Notes: generated by a model not told the origin, from the sequence alone. 64,000 bases of DNA from an uncultured Actinomycetes bacterium (GCA_937127245.1 CAKZLU010000023.1:1-64000), one strand, 5' to 3'; positions 1 to 9,219 are shown, counted from the first letter of the stretch. Numbers and translations are program-made.

Positions 1-77
1 CCCTCTTTTGCGAGGAAAGCCGCCGAGGTAAGTCCCCCGAGACCCGCTCCCACAACCACAACATCAAAATCTTTCAT
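1..77 (-). CDS. FAD-dependent oxidoreductase, N-terminal fragment
   Basis: Only the first 25 codons lie in the window. The reading begins ATG at 77 behind a good Shine-Dalgarno sequence (ggaggt) and encodes MKDFDVVVVGAGLGGLTSAA, a textbook Rossmann dinucleotide-binding motif (GxGxxG after a hydrophobic beta strand) of the FAD-dependent oxidoreductases such as phytoene desaturase-like, geranylgeranyl reductase-like or amine oxidase-like enzymes. The next gene upstream on the same strand is ispH and two prenyltransferases lie beyond, so an isoprenoid substrate is plausible, but that is inference from position only. The family cannot be fixed from this fragment. Confidence 0.75.
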   Translation of the reverse strand, partial: MKDFDVVVVGAGLGGLTSAAFLAKE

Positions 78-221
78 TTTCACTACCTCCGTAATCAATA
101 CGCAATGAGTCTATACTTTTGGGATATAGGGAACAAGGACAGATGCCTTATTGCAGAGGACGATACCAACTATGCAAAACGGCAGGACCGCTTTTGGCTA
201 AGGATTTTTCTTCCGCGAAAG

Positions 222-1097
222 CTACCCCGAAACGAGGGATTTGATCTTTGAGACGGTATCTTCTATCTGCCAGTCAGGAGTAGATGCTCCGCCTATCACC
301 CCGATTCTTTTGGCGCCCGATATTGTTTCTTTATCTATTTCCTTAGGGTCTTCAACATGCACGGTTTTCATGGATGTCTTTCTGCAGAGGTCCGCGAGTC
401 TTGCGGTGTTGCTCGAGTTAAGACCGCCAACTACAACCATCAAATCGACCCTTCTGCACATTTCAAGAGCCTCATTCTGACGACGCGTGACTGACTCGCA
501 CCTGGTGTCGCGCACTTTCATCTCTTTGCATTTTCCACGGAGACTGTCAACAACCGATTGTAGTAAGTCCCGGGAGATTGTCGTCTGCGCCACTACCCCC
601 AGTTTCTCTAAGATTCCTTGATTCTCATTTATCCACTTTATTGCTTGTTCGGGATTCTCTATCACGGTCGCTTCTTTATCGAGCCTGCCAAGTATGGATA
701 CCACCTCGGGATGATTGGCGGAACCGACAATGATGAGGTGAAAACCTTCGTCTTCAAGCTCTTTTGCTGCCTTTTGAGCTCTTTTTACGTTCTGGCAGGT
801 CGCATCCACGATAAGAGCACCAGTCTCCTTCAGTTTGTTCTCCGTGGCAAGGTCTATTCCGTGAGACCTCACGATAACCGTTGCCCCCTCCAAGTTGGAA
901 AGCGGTTGTGCATCCGGATCAAGGACTTTTAGACCGAGCGATTCGAGTCTTTTGACGACTTCGGGATTATGTATTATCGGACCTACGGTGTAAATGGTTT
1001 TTCTCGAGCCGGAAAGTTCCCCCTCGACAATCTTTATCGCCCTCTCGACTCCCGGACAAAATGTTGAGTTTTGCGCTACTTCCACTTCTACGGTCAT
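222..1097 (-). CDS. ispH: 4-hydroxy-3-methylbut-2-enyl diphosphate reductase IspH
   Basis: IspH (LytB) carries out the last step of the MEP isoprenoid pathway, reducing HMBPP to IPP and DMAPP with a [4Fe-4S] cluster. The three cluster cysteines are visible in STFCPGVERAI near the N-terminus, VDATCQNVKRAQ in the middle and DTRCESVTRRQ in the C-terminal half, and the family signature VRSHG is present. The frame stays open to 1277, but the extra 60 residues do not look like IspH, whereas an ATG at 1097 (MTVEVEVAQNSTFCPG) gives 291 residues, the usual family length. No clear Shine-Dalgarno site precedes that ATG, so the start is less certain than the identity. It is divergent from the prenyltransferase genes. 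Confidence 0.92.
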   Translation of the reverse strand: MTVEVEVAQNSTFCPGVERAIKIVEGELSGSRKTIYTVGPIIHNPEVVKRLESLGLKVLDPDAQPLSNLEGATVIVRSHGIDLATENKLKETGALIVDATCQNVKRAQKAAKELEDEGFHLIIVGSANHPEVVSILGRLDKEATVIENPEQAIKWINENQGILEKLGVVAQTTISRDLLQSVVDSLRGKCKEMKVRDTRCESVTRRQNEALEMCRRVDLMVVVGGLNSSNTARLADLCRKTSMKTVHVEDPKEIDKETISGAKRIGVIGGASTPDWQIEDTVSKIKSLVSG

Positions 1098-1308
1098 ATA
1101 GAAAAAATTACAGGATTCACAGGCAAAATGGTAGTTGTAAGGTTGAAAGCGCTTGCCGCCCTTCTTTAGACCGAGCGTGCAGGTTTTTTTTCGTTTTATG
1201 AAAGTGAGGACATCTGCCAGGGCGAAAGTGGTTTCTATCGGGTGTAAAATTGATTTTAAAAAAGCGCTTGATTTCATAAGGGGATAAGTTTACTGGGGGC
1301 GAGGATGC

Positions 1309-2235
1309 GTGAAATATGTCCGTCTTTTTAGACCGAAGACAGTGCTTATATATCTTTTTCCGCTGGTCTTGGGAATGTGCGCAGGGATAGGAGAAGTGGA
1401 AGGCGCTCGTGCGGCCGCCGTTTCAAACTACGTTTTGAAAGGCGTTCACCTTGCCGTACCGGTTATGTTCGCTTTTCTTGCTTTCTTTTGCGGGTCCATG
1501 TTTTCGAGTACCCTTAATTTTTATTCCGACGCGGAGGCTGACAGGATACATAACGGACTATACAAAGACCAGGACATCAGCCGCCAGCCTTTTGCGACGG
1601 GAGAACTCGACCGCAGTGACGCTTATATTATCCTTTCTATTACTGGCGCTTGCTGCCTTGCGTTTTCGCTTCTGGTCAATTATCGATTCGCGCTGTTTAT
1701 GCTTTCCTCAGTTGTTCTTCTCGGTATTCTCTATTCCCATCCGCTAATCCGATTCAAGAGCAAGCCCGTAGTGGACGTTTTGACAAACTCTACCGGCGCC
1801 GTGCTCCTTCTGGTTGCCGGAATGTCAGTGGTCTCCTCTGATTTTCCGCCGATTCTCCCGATGATTTTCGGGTTTTTTCTTGCCGCCGTTTTGTATATTC
1901 CGAGCGTAGTAAATGATGTTCCTTTTGACGCTCGGGCAGGATTCAAGACTTCAGGCGTTGTATTTGGCCAGAGGCGGATGCTCTTTGTAATGGCCGCTCT
2001 TAACTTTGTCCTCGTGCCGCTTGGAACTCTAATTGCGTTTATGAGGAACATCGCATGGGAGTACCGTTTATTTGACTCTACCGCCGCGGTTGCCGCTCTT
2101 CTGGCGACATTGATAGTACTTCGTCGTTACAGAGCGCCACACATTGAGATAAATCCTATATACATGATTTTTCCTTTGGCGGTGCTTCTCGCTTTCTATT
2201 TAGCGCTGATGCTTTACAGGGTTTTCAGGAAGTGA
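1309..2235 (+). CDS. UbiA-family prenyltransferase, copy 1
   Basis: Integral membrane prenyltransferase of the UbiA superfamily, 308 residues with about eight hydrophobic segments. The first Asp-rich prenyl-diphosphate/Mg site is NFYSDAEADR (NxxxDxxxD) and the second is VNDVPFDARAGFKTSG. Start is GTG at 1309 after a gggggcgagg sequence. The family attaches isoprenoid chains to quinone precursors, heme, glycerol phosphate or carotenoids; the acceptor cannot be told from the motifs. A paralogue with the same two motifs follows 188 bases downstream, and ispH and an FAD oxidoreductase lie on the opposite strand, suggesting a small isoprenoid locus. Confidence 0.85.
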   Translation: MKYVRLFRPKTVLIYLFPLVLGMCAGIGEVEGARAAAVSNYVLKGVHLAVPVMFAFLAFFCGSMFSSTLNFYSDAEADRIHNGLYKDQDISRQPFATGELDRSDAYIILSITGACCLAFSLLVNYRFALFMLSSVVLLGILYSHPLIRFKSKPVVDVLTNSTGAVLLLVAGMSVVSSDFPPILPMIFGFFLAAVLYIPSVVNDVPFDARAGFKTSGVVFGQRRMLFVMAALNFVLVPLGTLIAFMRNIAWEYRLFDSTAAVAALLATLIVLRRYRAPHIEINPIYMIFPLAVLLAFYLALMLYRVFRK

Positions 2236-2423
2236 ACCCTATGTCCGCTAAAAAGATGGCCAAATCCACGAATGAATTGTCGAGTTGACGCTTATTACTT
2301 TTAAGGGATGTTTTTGTAGGTTGTGAAAAGGAAAGCGCAGCTGATTTAGCTGTTTTAAACGTACCGTTAGGATCGCTCTAATTTTTAGGGCGGCAGATTA
2401 TTTCGTTTTAGAAAGGCTGGTCA

Positions 2424-3308
2424 TTGGGGACATATTTTAAACTTCTCAGGATCAAGATAGCGCTCGCCTTCTTTTTTCCTTTCGTGCTCGGGCTTTCCGT
2501 TGCGGCGACGGCTGACACCTCGATTTCGGTGCCGAAAGCGATTTCCGCCATCATGTCTTTTTTCTTCGCGAGTTTTTTCTCAAGCACCTTGAACTTTTAT
2601 TCTGATGTCGAGGCGGACAGGATTTTCAGCGGTGTCTTCAAGGATATGGATTTAAAAAACCAGCCTTTCGTTACCGGTGATATGAGCAGGAATGAGACGA
2701 TTGCGGCGTTTTCTGTTTCGCTTATTCTGGCTTTAACGCTCTCGCTTTTAGCCGGACTCAAGGTCTTAATATATATCTCTTGCTTCATTTTCGTCGTGGG
2801 TTTTTTGTACAGCCATCCTAAGATCAAGCTAAAAGGGCGTCCCCTGACCGACATACTCTGCAATATTTTAGGCATGGGATTATCTCTGTTCGCCGGGTTG
2901 TCCATAGGGAGAGCGAACCATCCATCGGTCGTCTATCTAATCTGGGGTGCTCTTTTCGTGGCGATTGTCTATATACCCACGGTGGTGAATGACGTGCCTT
3001 TCGATCAAGCGGCAGGGTTTAAGACATCCGGGGTTGTTTTCGGTGCCGAAAGATTGCTTGTCTCGATGATACCTCTTACTTTGATCATGAGTCTTCTGGC
3101 GGTCGTCGTGTTTCTTGATGACTCGCTTGTCTGGCAGTTCAGGTTAACCTGCTTGGCTCTTACGCCGCTGACTATCCTCGGCGTTATCGTTATTTTCTTT
3201 TCCTGGAAGCCCCCCAGGATCAATTTGAATCCGGACATAGTGCTTGTTCCCATGTATTTCGCGGACGCGTTTTTCCTTGCTTTTTCGTTTTATAAAATAA
3301 TTTCATGA
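2424..3308 (+). CDS. UbiA-family prenyltransferase, copy 2
   Basis: Second UbiA-type membrane prenyltransferase, 294 residues. It carries NFYSDVEADRIFSG and VNDVPFDQAAGFKTSG at the same positions as copy 1, and also shares the stretches YSHP and SGVVFG, so the two are clearly paralogues from a tandem duplication. The start is TTG at 2424, with an aaagg site eight bases upstream. Substitution outside the active-site motifs is extensive, which argues for an old duplication with separate substrates, or a heterodimer, rather than a recent redundant copy. The prenyl acceptor is unknown. Confidence 0.85.
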   Translation: MGTYFKLLRIKIALAFFFPFVLGLSVAATADTSISVPKAISAIMSFFFASFFSSTLNFYSDVEADRIFSGVFKDMDLKNQPFVTGDMSRNETIAAFSVSLILALTLSLLAGLKVLIYISCFIFVVGFLYSHPKIKLKGRPLTDILCNILGMGLSLFAGLSIGRANHPSVVYLIWGALFVAIVYIPTVVNDVPFDQAAGFKTSGVVFGAERLLVSMIPLTLIMSLLAVVVFLDDSLVWQFRLTCLALTPLTILGVIVIFFSWKPPRINLNPDIVLVPMYFADAFFLAFSFYKIIS

Positions 3309-3443
3309 CCGCTTATGAAATTCTCAATCGGTTTGTTGAAGCGCACGCGCGCAATACGTGATTTGGGCTGCCTTCTTCGGTTAATCTAACACTTCGCCTT
3401 GTTTGTGTACTTCTCATCTCGCGTAAATTACGCGTTATCTCAG

Positions 3444-3472
3444 TTGAACTTAATGGCTATATTTGTGATACT
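3444..3472 (+). promoter_or_regulatory. Candidate sigma-70 promoter for the CoA-transferase operon
   Basis: TTGAAC at 3444-3449 and GATACT at 3467-3472 are separated by exactly 17 bases and lie about 38 bases before the CoA-transferase start. Both hexamers are near-consensus only, so this is a candidate. Confidence 0.35.
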
Positions 3473-3509
3473 TTTTGCGCCCGATTCGCTTTATTAGGAG
3501 ATGATGCGT

Positions 3510-4712
3510 ATGACAATGCCTCTTTCAGAGATGAAGGTAGTTGACCTGACCAGACTGCTTCCCGGTCCCTTCTGCACACATATCCTCGCGGACCTGGGCG
3601 CCGATGTGGTAAGGGTCGAAGACCCGGTCATCGGCGATTATCTGCGCATGCAACCTCCGCTCACCAGGTCGGGGATGAGCGTTCATTTCCACGTTATCAA
3701 CCGGAACAAAAGAAGCATTGCCATCGACCTGAAGAAGACCCAGGGTAGAGAACTCCTTTTGGAACTCGCTACCTGGGCGGATGTTCTCGTCGAGCAGTTC
3801 AGGCCTGGCGTGATGGAAAGGCTGGGCCTGGGCTATGAAACTGTGCGTGAGGTGAATCCATCGATCATATACTGCTCCATTACAGGTTACGGACAAGACG
3901 GACCCTATAAGGACATTGCGGGTCATGACATAAATTACCTCTCCTATGCCGGAGTTCTGGGGATCTCCGGTCGAAAAGGTGGACCGCCGCAGATTTCGGG
4001 TGTTCAAATCGCAGACGTGGGAGCGGGCGGATTGTTCGGCGCATTCTCAATTCTTGCTGCCTACATACACAGATTGAAGAGCGGCGAAGGGCAGCATCTG
4101 GACGTCTCCATGCTTGACGGAAGCGTCTCCTGGCTGACCGTGAACACCGGTGAGGTTCTTCTTGGCGGAAAAGCGCCTGATCGCGGGACCATGTTTCTTC
4201 ATGGAGGGCTTCCTTGCTACAACGTTTACGAGGCAAAGGATGGTTACATATCGGTTGGCGCCCTTGAGGGGAAATTCTGGAAGAGGCTTTGCGAGATACT
4301 AGGGAAGCCTGAGTATACCGAAGAGCAGTTCAACACCGAGAAGCACGAGGAGATATTCAAATGGCTTGAGGAAACTTTCAAACAAAAAACTAAAGATGAA
4401 TGGATGGAAATATTTCAAAACGAGGATGCGTGTGTAAGCCCAGTACTTGATCTTTCTGAGGTTTGCGCAAACCCGCAGGTTTTTCATCGCAAGATGATTA
4501 TTGATATTGATGACGAGAAGGCTGGAAAGATGAAAACAATCGGAATACCGGTGAAATTCTCGCGGACGCCAGGATCGATAAGGCGGTCGGCGCCTTATCT
4601 CGGAGAGCATACTGATGAAATTTTGAGAATGATAGGCTGTTCCGATGAGGAAATTGAGGGTCTCATAAATGATGGAGTTGTGTATCAACACCGGGAATCC
4701 GAGGAGGATTGA
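3510..4712 (+). CDS. Family III CoA-transferase / alpha-methylacyl-CoA racemase-like (CaiB/BaiF)
   Basis: Family III enzyme that either moves CoA between carboxylic acids or epimerises 2-methylacyl-CoA. The N-terminus (VVDLTRLLPGPFCTHILADLGADVVRVEDP) is diagnostic in sense; the conserved catalytic aspartate sits in IADVGAGG (about residue 169) and a histidine in GHDINY (about residue 139), the latter as in alpha-methylacyl-CoA racemases. Length of 400 residues is typical of the CoA-transferases. Three upstream ATGs exist; the one at 3510 is nine bases from taggag and is preferred. The gene is followed directly, with a 5-base gap, by an Fe-S protein, so the two are probably co-transcribed. Confidence 0.85.
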   Translation: MTMPLSEMKVVDLTRLLPGPFCTHILADLGADVVRVEDPVIGDYLRMQPPLTRSGMSVHFHVINRNKRSIAIDLKKTQGRELLLELATWADVLVEQFRPGVMERLGLGYETVREVNPSIIYCSITGYGQDGPYKDIAGHDINYLSYAGVLGISGRKGGPPQISGVQIADVGAGGLFGAFSILAAYIHRLKSGEGQHLDVSMLDGSVSWLTVNTGEVLLGGKAPDRGTMFLHGGLPCYNVYEAKDGYISVGALEGKFWKRLCEILGKPEYTEEQFNTEKHEEIFKWLEETFKQKTKDEWMEIFQNEDACVSPVLDLSEVCANPQVFHRKMIIDIDDEKAGKMKTIGIPVKFSRTPGSIRRSAPYLGEHTDEILRMIGCSDEEIEGLINDGVVYQHRESEED

Positions 4713-4717
4713 CGTTC

Positions 4718-5617
4718 ATGAAGGATTCGACCAAACAATTTTCAAAGATGCTCGGGACAGATAGCGCGGAGAAGGCGCTCCACATGTATTTGTACGTGAA
4801 GTATCTTCCTCACTATATATACCATGTATCCAATCCCGCGGGTTTAGTTGAGAGGCGGCCACCGTTTGAAATTCCTTCGGACATTGAGGAAATGATTGAG
4901 ATAATAACCAGGAAAGTCTCGAAAGATTCCGTGTCTCGGGAAACTTCAACCTATCACGGAAAAATTGTTCCCCTCAAGCAAGCGATTGATCTCATAAGCG
5001 TGAACGAGGACATTGAACTTAAGAATCTCGAAAAAGTAGTTCCCTATAAAATCGCAAGGGACATAGTAATCAAGCACCCGCTCAAAATTGCGGTCTTCGA
5101 CTGCGCGTGCAGGCTGCTGCATGACAATCCGTGTAAGCCGTTGGATGTGTGTCTGGCGGTCGGCGACCCTTTTGCTTCTTTCCTGATCGAGCACGAGGTT
5201 TTAAATGCAAGGATGGTGTCTGTCGATGAAGCGGTGAGCATACTTGAGTCTGAACACAGACGTGGTCACGTTCACGGGGCTTATTTCAAGGATGTTGCGG
5301 GTGACAGGTTTTATGCCATATGTAACTGCTGCGCCTGCTGCTGTATTGGTATGAAAGCATGGACGCGCCTGAAAATCCCTATAATCTCACATAGTGGGTA
5401 TATCCCAGCAATCTCAGGCGAATGTGACGCATGCGGAGAATGTGAGAAAATCTGTCCCTTCGGAGCAATCAGGGTGGAAGATGCCGCGGTATTCGATACC
5501 GATCTTTGCATGGGGTGTGGGGTTTGCGAGGGAGCATGTCCTGTTGGCGCGATCAATCTCACCCCCGATTCTTCAAAAGGCGAGCCGCTGGATATAATAA
5601 CGCTACTTAACAAATAA
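4718..5617 (+). CDS. Cysteine-rich protein with C-terminal 2x[4Fe-4S] ferredoxin domain
   Basis: About 299 residues. The last 75 residues are a classic two-cluster ferredoxin: CDACGECEKICP then CMGCGVCEGACP. Upstream of it is a separate cysteine-rich part with DCACRLL, a Cys-x(5-6)-Cys pair (NPCKPLDVC) and a run CNCCACCC that resembles an additional metal or Fe-S site. No transmembrane segment is evident, so a cytoplasmic electron carrier or redox subunit is likely. The start at ATG 4718 is ten bases after gaggagg, which lies inside the end of the CoA-transferase gene. The name of the N-terminal domain is not recognised with certainty; such proteins occur in strict anaerobes near acyl-CoA or corrinoid metabolism genes. 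Confidence 0.75.
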   Translation: MKDSTKQFSKMLGTDSAEKALHMYLYVKYLPHYIYHVSNPAGLVERRPPFEIPSDIEEMIEIITRKVSKDSVSRETSTYHGKIVPLKQAIDLISVNEDIELKNLEKVVPYKIARDIVIKHPLKIAVFDCACRLLHDNPCKPLDVCLAVGDPFASFLIEHEVLNARMVSVDEAVSILESEHRRGHVHGAYFKDVAGDRFYAICNCCACCCIGMKAWTRLKIPIISHSGYIPAISGECDACGECEKICPFGAIRVEDAAVFDTDLCMGCGVCEGACPVGAINLTPDSSKGEPLDIITLLNK

Positions 5618-5758
5618 GTGACCGATGCGATCATCCTGCAAGATTCTTACCTTCTATCGATTGCGGCTTGTTCGCCTTAATGCTAATTTCAAAATTTACA
5701 AGCGGTTAGTTTTGGCACAAGAAAGAGCAGGTTCGGCTTGAGTTTTGGGGATAATGAT

Positions 5759-6109
5759 ATGGTTATCGTGTTTGCCATGTCGCTTCAAAGGATTGCGCTT
5801 ATCTCAATAGCGGTTATCGGATGGCTTTTTTGTGCTTTTTACACGGCGGAAACAGCAAACAGCTATGGAGCCGATTACACTTTCTGGCTGTTACTGGGTA
5901 TTTTAACCGGACCTTTGAGCGTTCCTCTGGCTGTTCTTTACTTCAGGTTGTCGGGTGAAAGATACAGGAGAAGGCGATATTCGGTCGATGGAAAGTCGGA
6001 TTTGCCGAGGATGGTCCGCTGCTTGCGCTGCGGAGAGATGGTCCCGGAGAGTTTCGAACGCTGCCAGTTCTGTGGTGCACCAATAAAGAAGAGAACAAAA
6101 CTAATCTGA
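5759..6109 (+). CDS. Small membrane protein with C-terminal zinc ribbon
   Basis: About 116 residues. Two hydrophobic segments (IALISIAVIGWLFCAFY and FWLLLGILTGPLSVPLAVLY) are followed by a basic stretch and a C-terminal zinc-ribbon, CLRCGEMVPESFERCQFCG, with a CxxC...CxxC spacing. The frame is open from a TTG at 5738; ATG at 5759 and ATG at 5777 are alternatives and none has a strong ribosome site. Function is not known; the architecture suggests a membrane-anchored cytoplasmic metal site. Confidence 0.6.
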   Translation: MVIVFAMSLQRIALISIAVIGWLFCAFYTAETANSYGADYTFWLLLGILTGPLSVPLAVLYFRLSGERYRRRRYSVDGKSDLPRMVRCLRCGEMVPESFERCQFCGAPIKKRTKLI

Positions 6110-6336
6110 ACTATTGCTGCCCACTTTAAATGCAGACACAAATCATCTGATTAGCATTCAATCCTTTCTCAAGCGAGGCTGAGCTTCCCGAAGGAAAAAA
6201 ATCCGCGTTTTTTGGTTATAATCATTGACTTGTAACGATCATTGGTTTTTGTTCATTGGTTGCGTTAAATCATTAAATTTTTGCTCGGAAAGGAATAATT
6301 AGAAAGAAACTTGTCAACAAGACCACGGGAGGAATA

Positions 6337-6966
6337 TTGAACGTAGAAACATTTACGGATCTTTCATTCGGAACAAATTGCTATCTGATATGGGAAGAGA
6401 ACTCAACGATGGCGGTGCTTATTGACGCTGGGCCCGCTGTCTGCTCCGTACTCGAGTTTCTCAAGAGCAAGGGTCTCAAACTCGAAGCGGTCCTTTTGAC
6501 ACACGGTCATCCCGACCATGTGGTTGGAGCCGCTGAAATCTCCGAGGTAACCGGCGCGCCTGTCTACATCCACGAGATGGACGCGCGGATGATTCAACTG
6601 ATGCCCTCGACTATACTGTCCATGCTTGGTATTGATGAAATCAGATTTCCCGAAGATTACAGGACAGTCGAGGATGGGGATGTTTTGCAGCTTGCCGGAA
6701 TGGAGATTAGAGTTCTTCACACGCCCGGACATTCTCCCGGAAGCGTTAGTTTCCATGTGGATAACGCGGTGTTTGATGGAGACCTGATTTTCAGAAGTTC
6801 AATAGGCCGGACTGATTTCCCGGGCGGGGATTTCGAACAACTCGCGCGCTCGGCAAAAGAAAAGATATTTTCCCTCCCTCACGAGACCAGGATATATCCT
6901 GGGCATATGGGACCAACCACGGTTGGCTGGGAAAAGAGAACAAACCCGTTTCTTGTGGGCGTATAG
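6337..6966 (+). CDS. Metallo-beta-lactamase-fold hydrolase (glyoxalase II-like)
   Basis: Cytoplasmic MBL-fold hydrolase of 209 residues. The zinc motif is THGHPDHVVGA (HxHxDH), followed by further ligands in HTPGHSPGS and FDGDLIF, and a C-terminal PGHMGPTT. This arrangement is that of the short glyoxalase II-like thioester hydrolases. The start is TTG at 6337 with gggagg seven bases upstream, and translation gives MNVETFTDLSFGTNCYLI, the usual family beginning. The substrate is unknown. The gene stands alone, with a decayed gene immediately downstream. Confidence 0.85.
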   Translation: MNVETFTDLSFGTNCYLIWEENSTMAVLIDAGPAVCSVLEFLKSKGLKLEAVLLTHGHPDHVVGAAEISEVTGAPVYIHEMDARMIQLMPSTILSMLGIDEIRFPEDYRTVEDGDVLQLAGMEIRVLHTPGHSPGSVSFHVDNAVFDGDLIFRSSIGRTDFPGGDFEQLARSAKEKIFSLPHETRIYPGHMGPTTVGWEKRTNPFLVGV

Positions 6967-6998
6967 AGAAGGGGAACGTTAAACTCTAAAATCATGGG

Positions 6999-8293
6999 GC
7001 AAGAAACGCTGTCAATTCGCTTGCGATTTCGGGCTTGACTGTTTACACGGGCGGGTGCTTTTACACTTTTGGAGGACTTGTCAGGGATAATCTGGCTGCT
7101 TGCGACGCTACAACCGGAAACGTGAGTGACTTAAACCCGGTCCGGATGACGATGTCGAAGCTATCGCGGTTAGTGGGTCTGTTGTTTACATCGGTGGATC
7201 TTTTGATAAGATCGGTTGCAGAAGTTGCTCCAAATTCGCTCAGTTCGGTGAAGTATCTTCTGTTCCTGCGATACTAACTTGTGATCCCCTATTCGGGTGC
7301 ACGGGCTCCACCCTTGACTTTGCGATTTTAGGTATAAAAACCCATTTCCAGCAGTGGGTGTCCGCTGCGGTATTCTCCGGGGAGGGTATCACCGTGAACT
7401 CCACCACCATCACGGATGAAATTCATGCGACCGCCAACATGCAATCGCTTCGGACGCTTCTTTAGGATCAAGAAACGTAGACGTTTTAACTGAGGATGAG
7501 ACTCCTTTGCCCCTTGCGGGAGGTTTCACGGTCAAAAACCCGCTGCCCACAATAAACTCATTATCACCTTCGAGCAAAACCCAGGGAGCCGAGCTTTCAC
7601 CCTAACCAGGGACGGGACCGGTTTCGTGCCTGATTCTATTGTTAGATGGAACGGCTCAAACCGCTCGAAAACTTATGCCTAGTCAACAAAAATTACCGCC
7701 TCAATCTTCGCATCTGATGTTGCTTCCAGTGGTACGGCAAGTGTAACCGTCTTTAACACATCTTAAGGAGGAGGCACTTCAAACTCAAAGAATTTCACGA
7801 TTAATCCGCCTCTCCCTATAATCTCGACAATAAATCCAACCTCCGTTTACGTGAGCTCACGGGTAACCAGGGACTCATCCTATGTATCGTTTGACTCGAA
7901 GAATGTGTCATCATAGGTTTCCTGGAGCTCCACAAAGGTAGTTGTAAAGGTGCCCTTCGGTGTGTGGGGAAAGGTGCCAAGGTACGTACGTCTGCGGGAA
8001 CGTCAAATTACAAGACATTCGCGGTTAAGCCGAAGATCAGCGCAGTCTGGCCAACGAGCGGAAAAACGGGTGAAGGGGTCACGATTTCTGGGACCGCGTA
8101 CGGATCGTCACGTGGTTCGTTATACGTGCAATTCGGCACGAAGAAATTTTTTTATCCTATTCCTTGTGGAGTGACACGATACTGAAGGCAAAATTCCCAT
8201 CGGGTCTTGCGGAGGGTAAGGCTAATATAAAGGTTACAAATATCAGCAGGAACATCCAACGCTTATACGTTTACCGTGAAGAGACGGGGCTTG
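6999..8293 (+). pseudogene. Decayed secreted repeat protein (Kelch-like and IPT/TIG repeats)
   Basis: Translating this gene-free stretch in all forward frames gives consecutive pieces of one protein. From 6999: a beta-propeller-like repeat (NLAACDATTGNVSDLNP); after a frame change near 7141, a second repeat (VSGSVVYIGGSFDKIG) and an IPT-like domain to a TAG at 7463; another frame carries [15 protein letters not shown]; then [17 protein letters not shown] and SNSKNFTINPPLPIIS interrupted by TAG and TAA; then a TIG domain (ISAVWPTSGKTGEGVTISG) and a final SNAYTFTVK. At least three in-frame stops and about five frame shifts are needed, and the N-terminus is missing. The intact ancestor was probably a large extracellular surface or adhesion protein. 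Confidence 0.75.
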
Positions 8294-8330
8294 CGGGTGC
8301 TTTCAGGCCAGCCCTGGGTATTTAGCCAAA

Positions 8331-8371
8331 GCCGAGGCGCTCTTCAGCGGATGCGCCTCGGTCTTTTATTT
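8331..8371 (+). terminator. Rho-independent terminator
   Basis: Perfect 9-base stem CCGAGGCGC (8332-8340) / GCGCCTCGG (8353-8361) with a 12-base loop, followed by tcttttattt. It follows the decayed surface-protein gene and was presumably its terminator. Confidence 0.8.
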
Positions 8372-8740
8372 GGAGTGATTCCCGTACAATTTTGCGAAAA
8401 CGAAATTTTCCGGTGGATAGAGTGTTACAAGGAGCAATCACCTGAGCAACATCATAATGCAGGGTCGCAAAAGATAACTTTTACTTGAAACAATGCGCAG
8501 TGTAAATCTTGTTATCCGGTTTTCTAGCAACTTCTCGAGGAGCTCCTTTGTCCTTTAAAGAAATCCAAAGTGTGCCGTATGCTTAAATCCGATGCGTATC
8601 CTTTGACGTCCATGGTCTATAATGAGCTTGGAAATTTCGTGCGTTGAGATACATACCTATCGGTGTGTTGGTTGATGAGTGAAATAGCCCGAGAAAAACC
8701 GCAGTCTTCTATGAGCGCATTTCTTTTTTGGGATATCACG
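8372..8740. other. Non-coding stretch between terminator and lipoprotein gene
   Basis: No convincing gene or RNA structure was seen. The frame of the downstream lipoprotein is open back to a GTG at 8663, so part of this stretch could be coding if that start is used. Confidence 0.4.
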
Positions 8741-9181
8741 ATGGCAGGGAGGTTGATACAAAAAGTGGAGCGCACGGTGAGTCAGGTTTCCCTAACGCTA
8801 ACTTGCCTTGCTTTGGTCTTATTTCTCGTTTTCACTGGATGCGCGAAATCTTCTGTCTCGCCCAAATTTGTGGCGGATAGTTTTTTGAGGGCTTTCGTGA
8901 AAAAAGATGCCCACGGTACTTTCAAATACTTAAGCGAGAAATCGAAGGAAGAGATGGGAATCACCGGCGTGACGTGGATGGGCGTGCTTATGGGATTGCC
9001 CATCGACACTACTGAGTCATACACCATATTAAGAGAGGAGATTTCAGGCGACTCGGCGAGAGTTGATATAGAGACGTCCCGTGGTGAAAACGCGAGCGTG
9101 CGTCTCGTTAAAGAAAAAGGCAAGTGGCTTGTTGATTATACCTTCGGCGAGATGTTTGGGCTTGGGCTTGAGAGCCATTGA
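8741..9181 (+). CDS. Putative lipoprotein, DUF4878/NTF2-like
   Basis: About 146 residues. A basic N-terminus is followed by a hydrophobic stretch ending FTGC, which reads as a lipobox, so the protein is probably anchored to the outer face of the membrane. The mature part (FVADSFLRAFVKKDAHGTFKYL ... LVKEKGKWLVDYTF, given here as separate pieces) has the pattern of the small NTF2-like DUF4878 domain. The frame is open to GTG 8663; ATG 8741 directly precedes the signal sequence and is preferred although its ribosome site is weak. The stop overlaps a possible TTG start of the next gene. Role unknown. Confidence 0.65.
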   Translation: MAGRLIQKVERTVSQVSLTLTCLALVLFLVFTGCAKSSVSPKFVADSFLRAFVKKDAHGTFKYLSEKSKEEMGITGVTWMGVLMGLPIDTTESYTILREEISGDSARVDIETSRGENASVRLVKEKGKWLVDYTFGEMFGLGLESH

Positions 9182-9219
9182 AACCGGAAGAGAGGTTTTT
9201 ACTCGACAGGGAGGGAGTC

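Noticed and set aside
618-932. Forward open frame inside ispH
   Set aside because: It is the antisense shadow of ispH, with no family pattern.
7950-8185. Two overlapping short forward open frames
   Set aside because: Both are pieces of the decayed TIG protein and have no start signals.
6999-8293. Stop-codon recoding or programmed frameshifting in the repeat protein
   Set aside because: Stops are both TAG and TAA and the frame changes are irregular, which fits decay and not recoding.
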